Assembly (NCBI RefSeq): GCF_014529535.1
Contig: NW_023503584.1
Coordinates: 1,402,190 to 1,466,189 of the forward strand
Length of the DNA: 64,000 bases
Direction: 5' to 3'
From: Bradysia coprophila
Taxonomy: Eukaryota > Arthropoda > Insecta > Diptera > Sciaridae
Part shown: piece by piece, positions 31,000 through 42,669 of the stretch
How positions within the stretch are numbered: the stretch's first letter is position 1
Layout of the letters: each line of letters opens with the position of its first letter
Made by a program: the position numbers and the translations under genes
The notes under the pieces: generated by a model
Databases searched by the model: none
What the model was told of the DNA's origin: nothing
The model's input: only the letters and a program-made list of their open reading frames with translations

Positions 31000-31626
31000 T
31001 AATCTTGTTGAAAATATTATCTGCCCCAAGTACGATAAAAAAAACGCTTTTTGTCATAGTCTTCCGGGCCAGCCCGATGTAGAAACAGTTCGGATCTGAT
31101 CATTATGTTTTTTGTTTTCTTTTTTACGTCATGTTTAAATCCATGGTTCAACGCAATTTTTGATGTTTTTCGTTCACAGATTATTTTATCAACTGAAAAT
31201 AAAAATGGTTTTGTTGATTGGAGAGACAGTGCGTTATAAAACAATTGATAATTTGCTGATCCGTCATTGAATCGCGTGCTTCACGTGTAAAAGAAGCAAA
31301 TTATATTGCTATGAGCTCGACTAATTTCCCTTTAAAGTTTGTTCCTCGCGCAATAGTTCCAGAAATAATATTGCTGTGAATGGTAAAACATGTTGATCAT
31401 TATTTGTAAAAGCATAGCACTGCTCCTAGCATGAAGATAGCAAAAATTTAGAGACTGATAAAATTACAATGTAATCGTAAGCGCTAGCACATATCACTAA
31501 ACCTACAAATTTGACACTTGTCAATTTACTGTTAGGAGCAGTAATATGGTAAACTTAGCTCGACTATATTTTCACAAAGTTGTATGTGCAACAGACTAGC
31601 ACAGTATTACGCCACGATATAGTATA
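31000..31626 (+). repeat. Dispersed repeat, copy 2
   Basis: Diverged copy of 8610-9175, same orientation, with extra DNA at about 31395-31545 that has tgctccta...taggagca ends. Its right end is cut by the foldback element at 31627. Confidence 0.7.
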
Positions 31627-32057
31627 GACACGGCAGAGTAAAATAAACCAGACAGGAGCGGTTCATTTTTGAAATATCAAATAAGGAACCTAATTTAATA
31701 GCCTCAATACAAACAACACACACTCTACGGATAATAGCGGCAGAGTCAAAATGACCCAAAATTATATCGGCCAAATTCGAAGTTTTTGGACAAAATGATA
31801 ATGACTTGTTCATTATCAAAAATAAGGGGCACCTTCCATACATCACTTTTCGATTGGACCACGGGAACCACCCGGAACCACCTGGAACCACTTGCAAAAA
31901 TCAAGCAAAATTTCGACTCTGCCGCTATTATCCGTAGAGTGTGTGTTGTTTGTATTGAGGCTATTTAAACCTAATATACTGTATGAAAATGAACTCAGGT
32001 CCCTATCCCTAGTCAAATCAAGCGCTCCTGCCTGGTTTACTTTACTCTGCTGTGGTA
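31627..32057. mobile_element. 431-bp foldback element
   Basis: Ends CGGCAGAGTAAAATAAACC and GGTTTACTTTACTCTGCTG are inverted; the inner arms repeat tagcctcaatacaaacaac against gttgtttgtattgaggcta. Related half-copies lie at about 36750-36850 and 40010-40085. Confidence 0.75.
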
Positions 32058-32621
32058 AAGAGTGTTTCACTTCGGACATTTAGCACAGTGGTACGCTATT
32101 GTTTTGGTGTCAAGTTAGTGCAGTTCATGTGTGGGACAACAGTAATTCGGTAAACTCGTACGTTTGCGCAGAGACCTCGTTGGCTTATTATTATTTGGTT
32201 TATTTTCCACATGACGAATGTGCTGCCTAGATTTTGGGATTCGAGACGATTTCTCTAGCATTCTCTCTCAACTTCCATCAGGTTTTTCGATGTGAGACTG
32301 TGAGAGTGAAGTCCTTGAACATGCTTATTGCTGACTATACCGGTGTTTTTCTCCATTGTCATTTAAAATTAAAAAGATTTTAATTTTAGTCGTTTTTTAT
32401 ACATTGAGTGCAGTTATAAGCTCAGTAAAAAAATTATATAGTCAGGGTATGGAGTGACAGATCGGCTTGTCCATTATTATTATATTGCAGACATAAATAA
32501 CTATCACGCTGACAATTTTAATTTTGTGTAAAATGTAATTCTGTTCAATGTACCACCAACAACCGTTTACATTATTGCTTTTTACAATTATCGAATGCTG
32601 CAGTTGCTCATCTCTTCCAAA
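32058..32621. other. Intergenic downstream of the pore-forming-protein gene
   Basis: No separate gene recognised. A spliced alternative 3' exon of the neighbouring gene cannot be excluded. Confidence 0.35.
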
Positions 32622-33963
32622 TTAAACAGTAGGAGGTTTAATTTTCTTCACTTCTCTAGTACTTACCGTGCTTTTCAACGCAACGTTTCCGGTCATTTCG
32701 CCGGTTATCGAAATTTCAAAGCTGTTACCAGTTCGTTTGATCACGTTCATCTTTTTGCCACCTTTAGCTCTGATATAGGATTCAATGACATCACCAGGCA
32801 CTTCACCATCCTGTGTTTCTGACGGGTTATCAGCGACTATGCGTTGCGCAGTACCAGTCACCAGCATTTTGGCTTTAAATGGTATGACCACATTCTCCGC
32901 GTGCACAGTGTAAATGCTTACCTCAATGTCGGTGTATTTGGGAATTTTAATTTCGTCTTTCACAGACATTTTTCTGGTAGTATCCTTCGTCTTTGACTGC
33001 GTAGCCGAAATGCCACCTTCGAATTTCATCGACGCGCTTGCTTTAAACACTGAGACACTTGCCTCAATGGATGTTTGATACATCATCGAAAACGACTCCG
33101 TGAATGAAAACGTAACGGAGTCCTTCGTTTCGATTGTTTCTTCGATAGTTTTAGTGATTTGAGTCGGACTGTCGTTTGCAAAACGAAGCTTATACGCCAC
33201 AGATCGCTTTCCGTTGTCGTTGAACACATCATCCGGCTCCTCTTCGAACTCGAAATCGTACACACGTGCCACCAGCTTGATTGCCGACGGGGTAAACAAG
33301 AATTTCGCATCGTCTTTAGCATCATAATTGGCTAATTGAATGAAATAATTGTACTTATTGTACATCGTGTAGGTCCAGGTAAGGAAGTATCCCTTCATTC
33401 CGACGTTTTCGATTTTATGATACTTTCCGGATTCGTGAAGCTTCCACAACGCATCGTTGTGCCACTCACCACCAGGTGCCATTTTTACTCTGTCTTTCGG
33501 GCTGTCCAGTATCGCAGCATAATAGCCACTTCCAACTTGATCACTCAAATAAGTCAGCAAGCCAATATTTTTCCTTCGACTTCTCAGCGTGAATTGGTTT
33601 GGTTCCTCACTCGGACCAATGGTCCATTGGTTATCTACCTCATATGATTTACCCACGGCATACAGTGGTAGGTTTTCTGGATTTAATTCGATCTCGATAT
33701 TGTACACATTCGGTGATTTATCCACCCAAGTTATCCAACCTTGTGGAAATGCCCACATTGAGAGTGTGTAATAGATCCCTGTGTACAGTTTCGTTCCAGG
33801 AACAATTTGTACTGGAATGAGGTCTTTTACGTCGACGTCTGCCCTAAAATTGGGTGAAAATGAAGATTTGACATGGGGAAACAATTAACCTTTGATGCGC
33901 TTACCGAGCCAATAGTAAAAGGAGCGAAAAAGCTACAACGACACCAATGAATATGTACTTCAT
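32622..33963 (-). CDS. Secreted aerolysin/ETX-MTX2-like protein
   Basis: Two exons, 33963-33905 and 33843-32622, joined across a 61-base GT-AG intron in the middle of an Arg codon; 426 residues. Exon 1 encodes a signal peptide (MKYIFIGVVVAFSLLLLLA). The N-terminal half (to about residue 215) has Trp/Tyr-rich beta segments that may form a binding domain. The C-terminal half has the long Ser/Thr-alternating strands typical of aerolysin-fold beta-pore-forming proteins (ETIETKDSVTFSFTESF near the start, then IPKYTDIEVSIYTV and VVIPFKAKMLVTG). Such proteins oligomerise on membranes; in animals they can serve defence or digestion, and the role here is unknown. A strong donor-like GTAAGT about 45 bases before the stop means the last residues could be replaced by splicing. 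Acquisition from bacteria is possible but untested. Confidence 0.75.
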
Positions 33964-34845
33964 TTTACGGTTTTTTCAGATATACCTGAAATCGTATTAA
34001 TTTCGAATCGATTAATCATTCAGCATTGAGTGAATAACTTAATGGCTACTCCGAATTGTGGAGTGTAAAGAGAGAGGGAGAGGGAACGTTTCTAAGTTTG
34101 AGGAACAGAAGTGACCCGCCTACGACACTGAACTTTGGATAACTTTTTCGTTACTGTTTTGGTTCTGTCGCATATCTCGACGTTGGTTGGTAGCCATTTA
34201 TGTAATTAGTCGAGTAACTAGATTTTAATGAATTTTCCAAGTAAAATTACCATTTACCTGAAGGTAGAAATTGTTATTGCAGAGCACAACTTTTTTTTTC
34301 AATTTAATATCGTCAATAAATGGAACAAAATTTCAAGGAATGTTCTTTTATAGCGTTCGTTCAGTTTATTCAGCTGCAAAATTGAGATAATGAGATCATT
34401 GCTGCAACAAAATGGTAAGGCATAACACAAACAATTGTCTATCTGTTCGATCAAATATTTATTGAAGCATCATTTGTGTACGACTTACGTCCATGCATCA
34501 GATTAATAATAGTAAATTTTTGCGCCAAGACTATAAGTGGAGATGTGTACAACTATCCGACGGCTTCTGCATGTAATTTTTTATGCATTAGATTGACGAG
34601 CCGTAGTACTAGACACAAATTTTCTCCGGAGAAGAGCACTTCCGTTTTTTTTTGTTAGAAGAAAGTTGTATGGAAATCGGTGAGCCTATACGAACCATAT
34701 TTCGATTATTTTGTTCCATTGAAGCGTAAGTTTGAGTGATGGGTGCAAATTTCCACTCTATCGTCATCAGCTGCAAGCCAGGGTTACAAAGCATTGTTGG
34801 ACTTTTGTGTGATCTTTTCGAAGTGGTTGCACCTTCGGCTGGAAT
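33964..34845. other. Intergenic upstream of the pore-forming-protein gene
   Basis: No gene seen. A purine stretch (gagagagggagaggg) lies near 34070. Confidence 0.4.
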
Positions 34846-35238
34846 CAGGGACTATTTTTGAGAATTTTGAGAATTCTTTGAGAAATTTGAGAAATATTTC
34901 TTTAAATTTCTCAAAATTTTACAAATTTATTTTCTTATTCTTCTGAATAAAATTTAGGAAAATTAACTTTGTTACGTGTCTAACGATGTAGACAATATAT
35001 TAAACGTTTTTGGAACTGATTTAGACAGCTAGTTTTGATAAATACTTGAAAACTGAATATCGAAGACTTTAATTACTCCTTCTTACTCTTTTCGACTGTA
35101 CGAGTTCTCTGGTTACTTTTTTGTCTGTTTGGACATAAAATTACATTGTTAAACCATGTTTTAAGCTTTAAAAAATTTGGGAAATTTTTAAGAAATTTGA
35201 GAATTTTGAGAAATCCAATTTCTCAAAAATAGTCCCTG
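34846..35238. mobile_element. 393-bp hAT-type MITE with 8-bp target duplication
   Basis: Terminal repeats CAGGGACTATTTTTGAGAA and its complement, flanked on both sides by GCTGGAAT (34838-34845 and 35239-35246). An 8-bp duplication and CAGGG start are hAT hallmarks. Subterminal blocks are rich in gagaatttt/aaatttctc. Its ends differ from those of the large hAT at 9829. Confidence 0.85.
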
Positions 35239-35500
35239 GCTGGAATTATCACAAGGTCGACACGTAAGATAGGGAACACAAATTGCGAAAATCGAAAGAT
35301 TCTCAAATTTATTTTATAATTCTGATAACGTGCAATTCATCTACGTTTTGTTTCAACAAGCTGGGACTTCACAAAAAAAAATTAAGTTTCTAGAAGCGAT
35401 CGATTAAGTTATTCTTAACAGCCAGTTTACAAATTTTAAGCTCTTGCAAAATAATTCAAACAAAATATCATTCGCAAACAAGGAAACAATTTCTAAAATT
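35239..35500. other. 3' flank of the odorant receptor
   Basis: AT-rich, no gene. Confidence 0.4.
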
Positions 35501-37667
35501 TCAGTTCAAATTTTGCAAAATATTGAACAAATTGTATGCCCCCTTCATGATCTGCAAAAGTGAAGACATTTTGAATGAAAATTCATTTAAAATTGAAGCT
35601 GACCACTCATCCCATTTTATCTCAATATTGCCGTCATTGTGTCGCTATCAACGATAAGAACAACAAGAAAACGGATGAATGTCAGCCTACCTTAATTCAA
35701 GGGTGTGTACTGTCCCCAACAGTATTCAGCCTTGAGCGTAATATACCAAAATCTCACCACACAAAAAGTATGTAAATTCACCGGAACAACTTTTAGAATC
35801 ACAATTTGTTGAGGCCGTCGCACAACTTCCCCCAGAACCAGAATGCATTTTAATGACGCGGTTGACTGCCCAATCCAGTTGGATTCGAATAGGTAATAAG
35901 ACAATTTAGCGCTGGTTACGTGAATGTTATTTGCAAGATACATTACGACAAGTATTTCGAATATGGCGTAAAACAAAATGACCGCAAAAACTGGAATTTG
36001 TAGTGCATTCTCAGTCGAACTCTGTAACGAATTGGAATATCAAGGCGACTGACTACACATGCATCAATAAAATCGTCGGAGAGCTCACAATCTTTCGAGT
36101 ATCTCATCGTTGAGATGAACAATAGATCTTTTAGTTTATTTAGTTTCGCTAATTTAAATCACAGATCGCACTCAGCTACTGCTGTACTTCACAGCAATGG
36201 AAAGTGCAAGGAGTTCTAATTTTTTCGTAGTAATTTGTGACCACTTGTTTGGTGTTTAAAGATATTTCGATGACTGTACGTCATTGACGTATACTCAAAA
36301 GTTTATGAGGTCTACAAGCCTCTCGTACTCTTAGATTTGGTTATGAAACTCACGTTTGCCAAAATGTACGCAGAAACGCAAATAGTTACACCACTCGTGG
36401 CAGTTTGAACCGTAAACAATTTAGAGAAGCATGAATGAAACCGAGCAATTGTCCTATGATAGGTATGCAGAACTTTAGAAGTAAAGTATAGTTTCCACTT
36501 AAAAAGAGCACTCCGTTTAGCCTCCGTCTACGTGACAGTTCCTTTGTTCTATTTTACAACTGTCATGTAAACGGAGGCTAAACGGAGTGCTCTTTTTAAG
36601 TGGAAACTATACTTAAGCATGTACGGTTAAGGTTAAATGAAGTTTAAATAAATGAACGCAGGATGGCGCATTTTCCAAACCACCGCAAAGAAAAGAAATC
36701 GTTTAAGTATTCACTTTGTATTAGTAACTCTTTACCATCAAAATCAAAGGTCTACTTATGAATTTAGGTCCCTCGTCAAATCGAATGCTCCTGACTGGTT
36801 AACTTTATGCTTCCGTGCTCAAAAAAATGCTTCTCAAATACGCCACCACACTTTTGTTTAAACTTCACTCAATCAAGTGTTGTACAGCGCAGCTTCTACT
36901 AGGAGCAATGCTATACGTGTTGTCATGTATGACATGAAATACTTAGATAAATTTCGATGGTTTTTGATCACTTGAATTAGATCACGTTGAAAATCGGTTC
37001 TTCCCAATCTGTTTTTCCCAAGTTGTTTCATCTGACTACCAATCACTTGATACTCCAAGGAATAGTTGAACATTGCATACCAAATCAGTATATTACTGAG
37101 GGTGAAGATGATACCCAGGAATACTTCCGAAACAACGAATACGTACGCTGTCCAATAAACATAATCGGAGTATAGTCCTTCCAAGTCCAACTTATAGCTT
37201 ATGAAAAGCGGCAACTTTCGATCGTTCGTAATCATTGGAAGAGCTCCAACTGCAATTGAAATGACGGAACTGCAGTTTATTGCCAGATAGAATTGTATAA
37301 ATTTCAGAAAAAATGTAATGTCCTTATCGACGAGCTCGGTGGTGTCAACGTCAAGAATTGAATGCGTTGTAATTGGATCGAAAATGAAGCTGCACATATC
37401 GTCCTTATTCCAAAGAAGGCACTTCACCTTTATTGTAACGACCAGAATAAAAACTTCAACTGTAGCCAGAAAAATTGCTTCATTAGCGTCTGGACTCAGA
37501 ACGGAACATGTAACGAGTAGTATTTGAAATAACGAATAGTATATCAAGAAAAATAATGTCCGTCCGATTTTGAATGAATTTGATTCTTCCTTCCTTGTCC
37601 ACATGCGTAGGAAATAAAACACTTCAGTTACTTGACAAAGCGTTTGATTCAATTCAGTGTTGTGCAT
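35501..37667 (-). CDS. Odorant receptor (7tm_6 family)
   Basis: Four minus-strand exons: 37667-36943, 36453-36354, 36021-35758 and 35551-35501. Phases match across all junctions (2, 0, 0) and the product is 379 residues, normal for insect ORs. These seven-transmembrane proteins form ligand-gated cation channels with the Orco subunit in olfactory neurons. Hydrophobic segments: TLFFLIYYSLFQILLVTC, EAIFLATVEVFILVVTI, FFLKFIQFYLAINCSSVISI, a long TM4 near the end of exon 1, exon 2 LFTVQTATSGVTICVSAYI, exon 3 IPVFAVILFYAIFEILVVMY, and the family-typical end PVNLHTF/C-V/IMKGAYNLFNIL across the last intron. That TF...K-x-x-Y pattern is diagnostic of the C-terminus. Intron 1 (489 bases) holds a MITE. 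I cannot assign an orthologue. Confidence 0.85.
36484..36614. mobile_element. 131-bp foldback MITE in OR intron 1
   Basis: aagtatagtttccacttaaa pairs with the complement ending at 36614; inner arms ccgtttagcctccgt / acggaggctaaacgg. Sits between OR exons 1 and 2. Confidence 0.85.
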
Positions 37668-39244
37668 TTCGCAAACTTTTTAACGGCTAATCCAAACAAT
37701 ATCCAGATTACTTCTGTTGGAAACTGATTTTTTTGTACATTTTATATGCACTACACTACATACTGCGCCCAGTGCATATTCAGTTTTGTTGTAATTAATT
37801 GTCGACAGGGTCAATTGGTCCTAAGATTTTCCACATTTTACTAAAACTTGCCAAATGTTCACTGAATAGAAATTCACATTCGTTATAAGTGAATTTATCG
37901 AAAACTTTAATTTTAGTCATCCTGACAACTCTACTGTCGTTACAGTAACGAGTGACAAAGAAATTCACCCCTGTAATGACGACCCCGTTATTGACGGAAA
38001 TGGTATGCATTTCAAACTACCTACATAACTAGCAATTATGTGTTATGTTATAAGTCATGTCAAGCCGTAAGAACAGTACTTTTTATTGTATAAAATTTAT
38101 TGATGAAGGTCATTTCCGTCATGTCATCCATTATTGACAACTTCGACTAAAATAGATAATGAGGAGCGCCCGCTTACGTTTTTTTATAAGGCGAAATAAA
38201 CGTTACAGGGAGAGAAAAGTTTAATTCGACAATTTCTAAGGCAGCTCGAGAACTGTCTTGCATGCTGTCCAATTTGGAAGTTGTTGGGGTTTGTAATTGT
38301 TTCCACAAGAATTTCGTTAAACAAATGAATATCTAGATTTATATTTTCTACATTTTGCAAGGCACGCGCTTCCAACAAGAATAAAGTACTAAAATTTTTA
38401 AAAAATCTAGATTTTCATTTGTTAAACGAATTTTGTGTAAAATCACCACCACGAAGTGGTTAAACCAAATTCAAATAGAGTCGATACACCAGCTTTGATT
38501 TTTATTCATGTTCTGGGTGAGGGACTCGAGTACCTAACGAGTTTCTACAGCCGCCCAGCCGTTTCGCCCAGAACCCACGAGTCAATTTGAATACATATTG
38601 TTATTGCAACGGATAGAGGTACAGATTCTAAGCTAATTCGTGTTAAAATGGCTTCCCTCGACAACCTGTCTACGTAGCTACAGCCAGCTAAAGTCGAAAA
38701 TTCGACATTTTTGAATGGTAATATGTCCAGGACGAAGAGAGGTGGAAACTCTTTGAATGGCGATACCAATAGAGGATTGTATGTCGAAAATAATACTATC
38801 AAATCAAGTAATAGATTGAATAATTTAAGCTGTAAGTGCCATGGAAATATAAAATGAAAATTGACGAGGACTATACAAACGCATCTTTAAAGTGGTCCCG
38901 TTTACGATATTCTCATATGAAAGTACGTTGAAGTTTTTTCAAATCAATTCTCCATCACTGATCCACCCAAAATTTAAATTCTGAAAATTCAGCCTGAAAA
39001 AGCAAATGAAATGGGACAAATGATGGAAATGGTGCTGCCTGTGTGAGGTTTACCGACACAAGCAAAGATTCATTCTCATCATTTGCCACTTTTCCAGACA
39101 TATCTTACTGTAAAACTTGAGGTCAAGAAAATAAATTTAGAACATCAAACGTCCGATAAACGAACGCGCGGTGACAACTAAACAAATGCAGCTTTAAATT
39201 ATTGTCGTTCATGATATTATCATATTTTAGAGTACGTTTAAATT
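37668..39244. other. Intergenic upstream of the odorant receptor
   Basis: No gene I can support. A minus-strand frame at 37795-38010 ends with FSKMWKILGPID, faintly like an OR N-terminus, but too short to call. Confidence 0.35.
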
Positions 39245-39457
39245 TATTTTACATGCTACATGCGTCGAAAACCGTACTTTTCATGTTTTAAGCACTTCTT
39301 TCGACGCCCTCAGCATGTAAAATCCATTACATAACTCGGGATAAAAAGATGAAAAGTCTCGTTTTCGTGTGTTTATTGACCTCGGCTTCGCCTCGGATCA
39401 ACAAAATTCACACGAAAACTCTACTTTTCATCTTTTTATCCCTAGTCATATAAAATA
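39245..39457. repeat. TATTTTACATG hairpin element, third copy
   Basis: Same element as 6177-6380 with diverged arms: TATTTTACATG start, hairpin aaaagatgaaaagtctcg against ctacttttcatcttttt, tip GGCTTCGCC (39384-39392). Confidence 0.75.
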
Positions 39458-41929
39458 CTATTATCGCATACGGTGTGTGTGTATTGTGATATATTGTGAC
39501 ACGAAGTGAATAAGAGTAAATAAATTTACCCAAGAGTGCTAAAGGTTTTGCAAGCAACATTATATCACTAGATATTTGCCTACTGCGATAAAATACCTCA
39601 CTGATATAAGGCTGTATATAAGAGACTCGTACTAATACTCGCGCAAGCGCTCGTATACGTACACGTCTCGTATATATAGAATTATAGCAGTAATGTACTA
39701 TATCATGCATTTTACTTTATAAAGAACCATATTACCCAGAGCTTGTCTCTGTTTTTGTCGTCACTTTCGATAGCAGCCTCGGTTGGCCTGTAAAGACTTG
39801 ACTTGAATCGGTTGGCCTGTAGAGACACCACAATTTTTTCAGTACTTTATTCTCTGCGCTATATTTTCTGGTGAAATAACTCGATTCTAGACCAGAGTTT
39901 CTAGTAAATAATCTTGAAATGGCATAGCAGCACTGCAGATAAAAGTAAACCTAGCAGGAGCGCTTGATTTTTGCGAATAAAATTATTTAGAATTGAGTTC
40001 ATTTTCATTCAGTGTATTAGGTCCCTTATTTTACATTTCAGAAATGAGCCGCTACTGCCTGGCCTTTTTTAATCTGTCGTGGTAGCAATGAATTTGGCTC
40101 ACAAAAAATTGAGTGCTTTTCTGTTGCATCGTGAATGATAAAGTTTCGTGTTGTTGACCGAAAGTGTTTTAAACTCTTTTTTGCGTGTTAGATTGAAGAA
40201 TAAAGCCTAATAACCAAAACAAAGTATAATACAGTGAAAAGTTTGCTAAGCCCTACCATTCGTGAATTAATTTTTTGCATTGAAAATTAGAATGGAGACT
40301 AGCAAATAGGCTATATATTTTCAACTCACAATAGCAAAAAAAAACGGGAACGTTGGCTAGATTCAGTATTATCCGGGTGGGACGAGAACACAGTTCGGTA
40401 ATGAGGAATCTCTAGCCAGCGTCATTTACAATTACTCGTATCGTAAAGTGACATTTTCCTTATACAAAATATGTCATTTTGTGCATCATTGTGAATCACT
40501 CCGACACGAGATTCCCAACAGCCCACAGTTATGATGATCATTGTTTGCTTTCCAGTCATAATTTAAGTGATAGCAATTTTCACAATTGGGAACCATTATA
40601 GAATGACAGGTCTCAGATTGGAAATCTATCTCACCAGGAACCTCACCTTACCAGGAAACCTTACCTGCACATATAAATAGTCTCGCATAGCATCAAATCA
40701 TTGGCGTAGCTAATGGTAAAACGCTCATGTAATTGAATTTACTTTTTTTTTCATTTTCAATCGTTTACAATTTTGCTATAAAATTTTTTTAATTTTTGTT
40801 ACATTGTTGTCTAGAAAGCAAAAATTTATTTATTTAAATCATTTTTTTATACACATAACAATGGAAAACAAAATAATTTTTCTTTTGTTTATTTGCGTTT
40901 TCATAAATTAATTTTAGTAAATTTTATTTAATTTTTTCTTTAATTTTTTTTTTTAATTTTAATTACTTTATTTTAAACTTCTATTACGTTTCAATAATAA
41001 AACATTTTCGTCGGTTGAAATGTCTACAGTTTAGTCACTAGAGTTTTCTTTTATTTTTAAATATACCACAGTATTGAACAAATTTTCCTTTTACTTATTT
41101 CACCTAAAATCTTAATTCTAATTTTTTATTTTTATAATCATTTTGACGTAGCATTTTCAATGAATTAACTATAACTTAACGATTACCATGAAAAATCAAT
41201 CATATTCCTTGTCGAATCAAATTCGTTGATATTATCTTTCATAATGGATCACTTCTACTACTTCTTATAACTTGCTCTTGACTCATGAAAACGAAAATGG
41301 ACAGAAAATTCAAATGAATTTGGCAGTACTGTCGGCTATAAGAGCAATGTTTTACAACCGTTGTACCACACTGTTGCACACTACGTAAAACGAAAAAAAT
41401 GTGTTACAGTACTCTCAATTGCGAGCACTAGAAGGGTAATAAAAAGCTAAAGTATAACTCAGCGTACGAGTGTTTTTAAATTGTCAGTAACGACAGAAGC
41501 TTTCAATGAAGATTTTATTTTTAAATTTCGTTCTTCATGTGACCTCAAATTATCTTTGATGGAAATTCGGTTGACTGACTGATTTGTACACTGGCCCTAG
41601 TCTCGTAATAGTTATTTGTTTGCCGCAATTTCGGTCTAGTTGGAATTTCTTTTTTTTTTAACAGAGGTGACACAATGGTTTTCATGCGTGCCTGTTGTAT
41701 TTCTCCACGAAACGAAAACAGCAATTCGCCATGCTATTTTCAAAAACACAGCATAAACTGACAGTTCGAATGACAAAAGTTCTTTTTTATCCCCGCGGGA
41801 GAGAAAGTGCTGCACTTTTCTCACTAGAAATGTCATTCGAACAGTCTTCAAGAAAACACAATTATGGCCAATTGAGGGGAGAAAATACGGCAAAACACAA
41901 CGCGCTCATAAAAACCCCTTCCCATAATT
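39458..41929. other. Intergenic, repeat fragments and AT-rich block
   Basis: Holds a degenerate copy of the plus-oriented MITE at about 39705-39790, a half-copy of the 31627 foldback at 40010-40085, a very T-rich block at 40740-41240, and a dispersed fragment at 41750-41905 shared with 4735-4910. No gene. Confidence 0.4.
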
Positions 41930-42669
41930 GAGTTAAAACACGCCTTTCGACTAAACACTCCCAAAATCCTAATCTACAAAGGATAATTCGGGCATGCGAA
42001 AGGCTGGACGACAGATTCCAGATATCAAATGCCGAATTGGTTGCGATCCTGATCCTGAAAGCAATACCTCATCAGAGAGGAGATCAAGAAATGTACAGAG
42101 AAAGCATTTATCGTACAATGGATACCCAGTCATGTGGATATTATAGTGGAAACGAAAAAGCCGACGATTTCGCGAACAGAGGAAGCAATTTAGGAGAAAT
42201 ATCTGGAATGAAATTAACTTGTATGGACGCCCAGAGCGCGATTTCGGGAAAAGCACTGAAGAGGTGGACTGAAGATTATCAATTCGATGCGTTGAGGAAA
42301 GAAAGACAACATTTTCTGATACAAAATACCGTAAGGACGAGACCCTGGTTTCACCAAGTTAAACTGAACGATCTGGAGATTAATATTATGACCAGGTTGC
42401 GCACATTCCACGGCCTTTGTGGGAATAAGAACTTTTTGTTTAAATTGGTCACCTCCGACCTATGTGAAGAATGCCAAGTAACAGACGACTTGGAGCGCAT
42501 GATACTGAAATGCAACAAACACATTAGAGAGAAGTATGACTTTGCAACAAGGTTCGAAAGTTTGAGCAAGTTGCTGAAAGAGATCGACGTTGATAAATAC
42601 CGAGCGATTACACAGTTCTACATAGAGGCTAAATTAGACTTTTATCTGTTATCGACTGAACAGCGATGA
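41930..42669 (+). pseudogene. Non-LTR retrotransposon 3' remnant (RNase H and Cys motif)
   Basis: A 210-codon frame (42037-42669) plus an upstream segment in another frame. It contains SGNEKADDFANRG, the final active-site region of a LINE RNase H domain, then RLRTFHGLCGNKNFLFK and C-x2-C...C (CEECQVTDDLERMILKC), usual at the ends of I/Jockey-type polymerases. The preceding PSH motif is damaged and the reverse transcriptase is absent: a 5'-truncated, decayed copy. Confidence 0.7.

Noticed and set aside
32622..32670. Extra 3' exon of the aerolysin-like gene after the GTAAGT
   Set aside because: The donor is strong but candidate acceptors downstream lead to frames without family features, so the unspliced stop was kept.
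37795..38010. Possible second odorant receptor N-terminus
   Set aside because: Only a dozen residues look receptor-like, there is no continuing exon, and the neighbouring receptor is complete without it.
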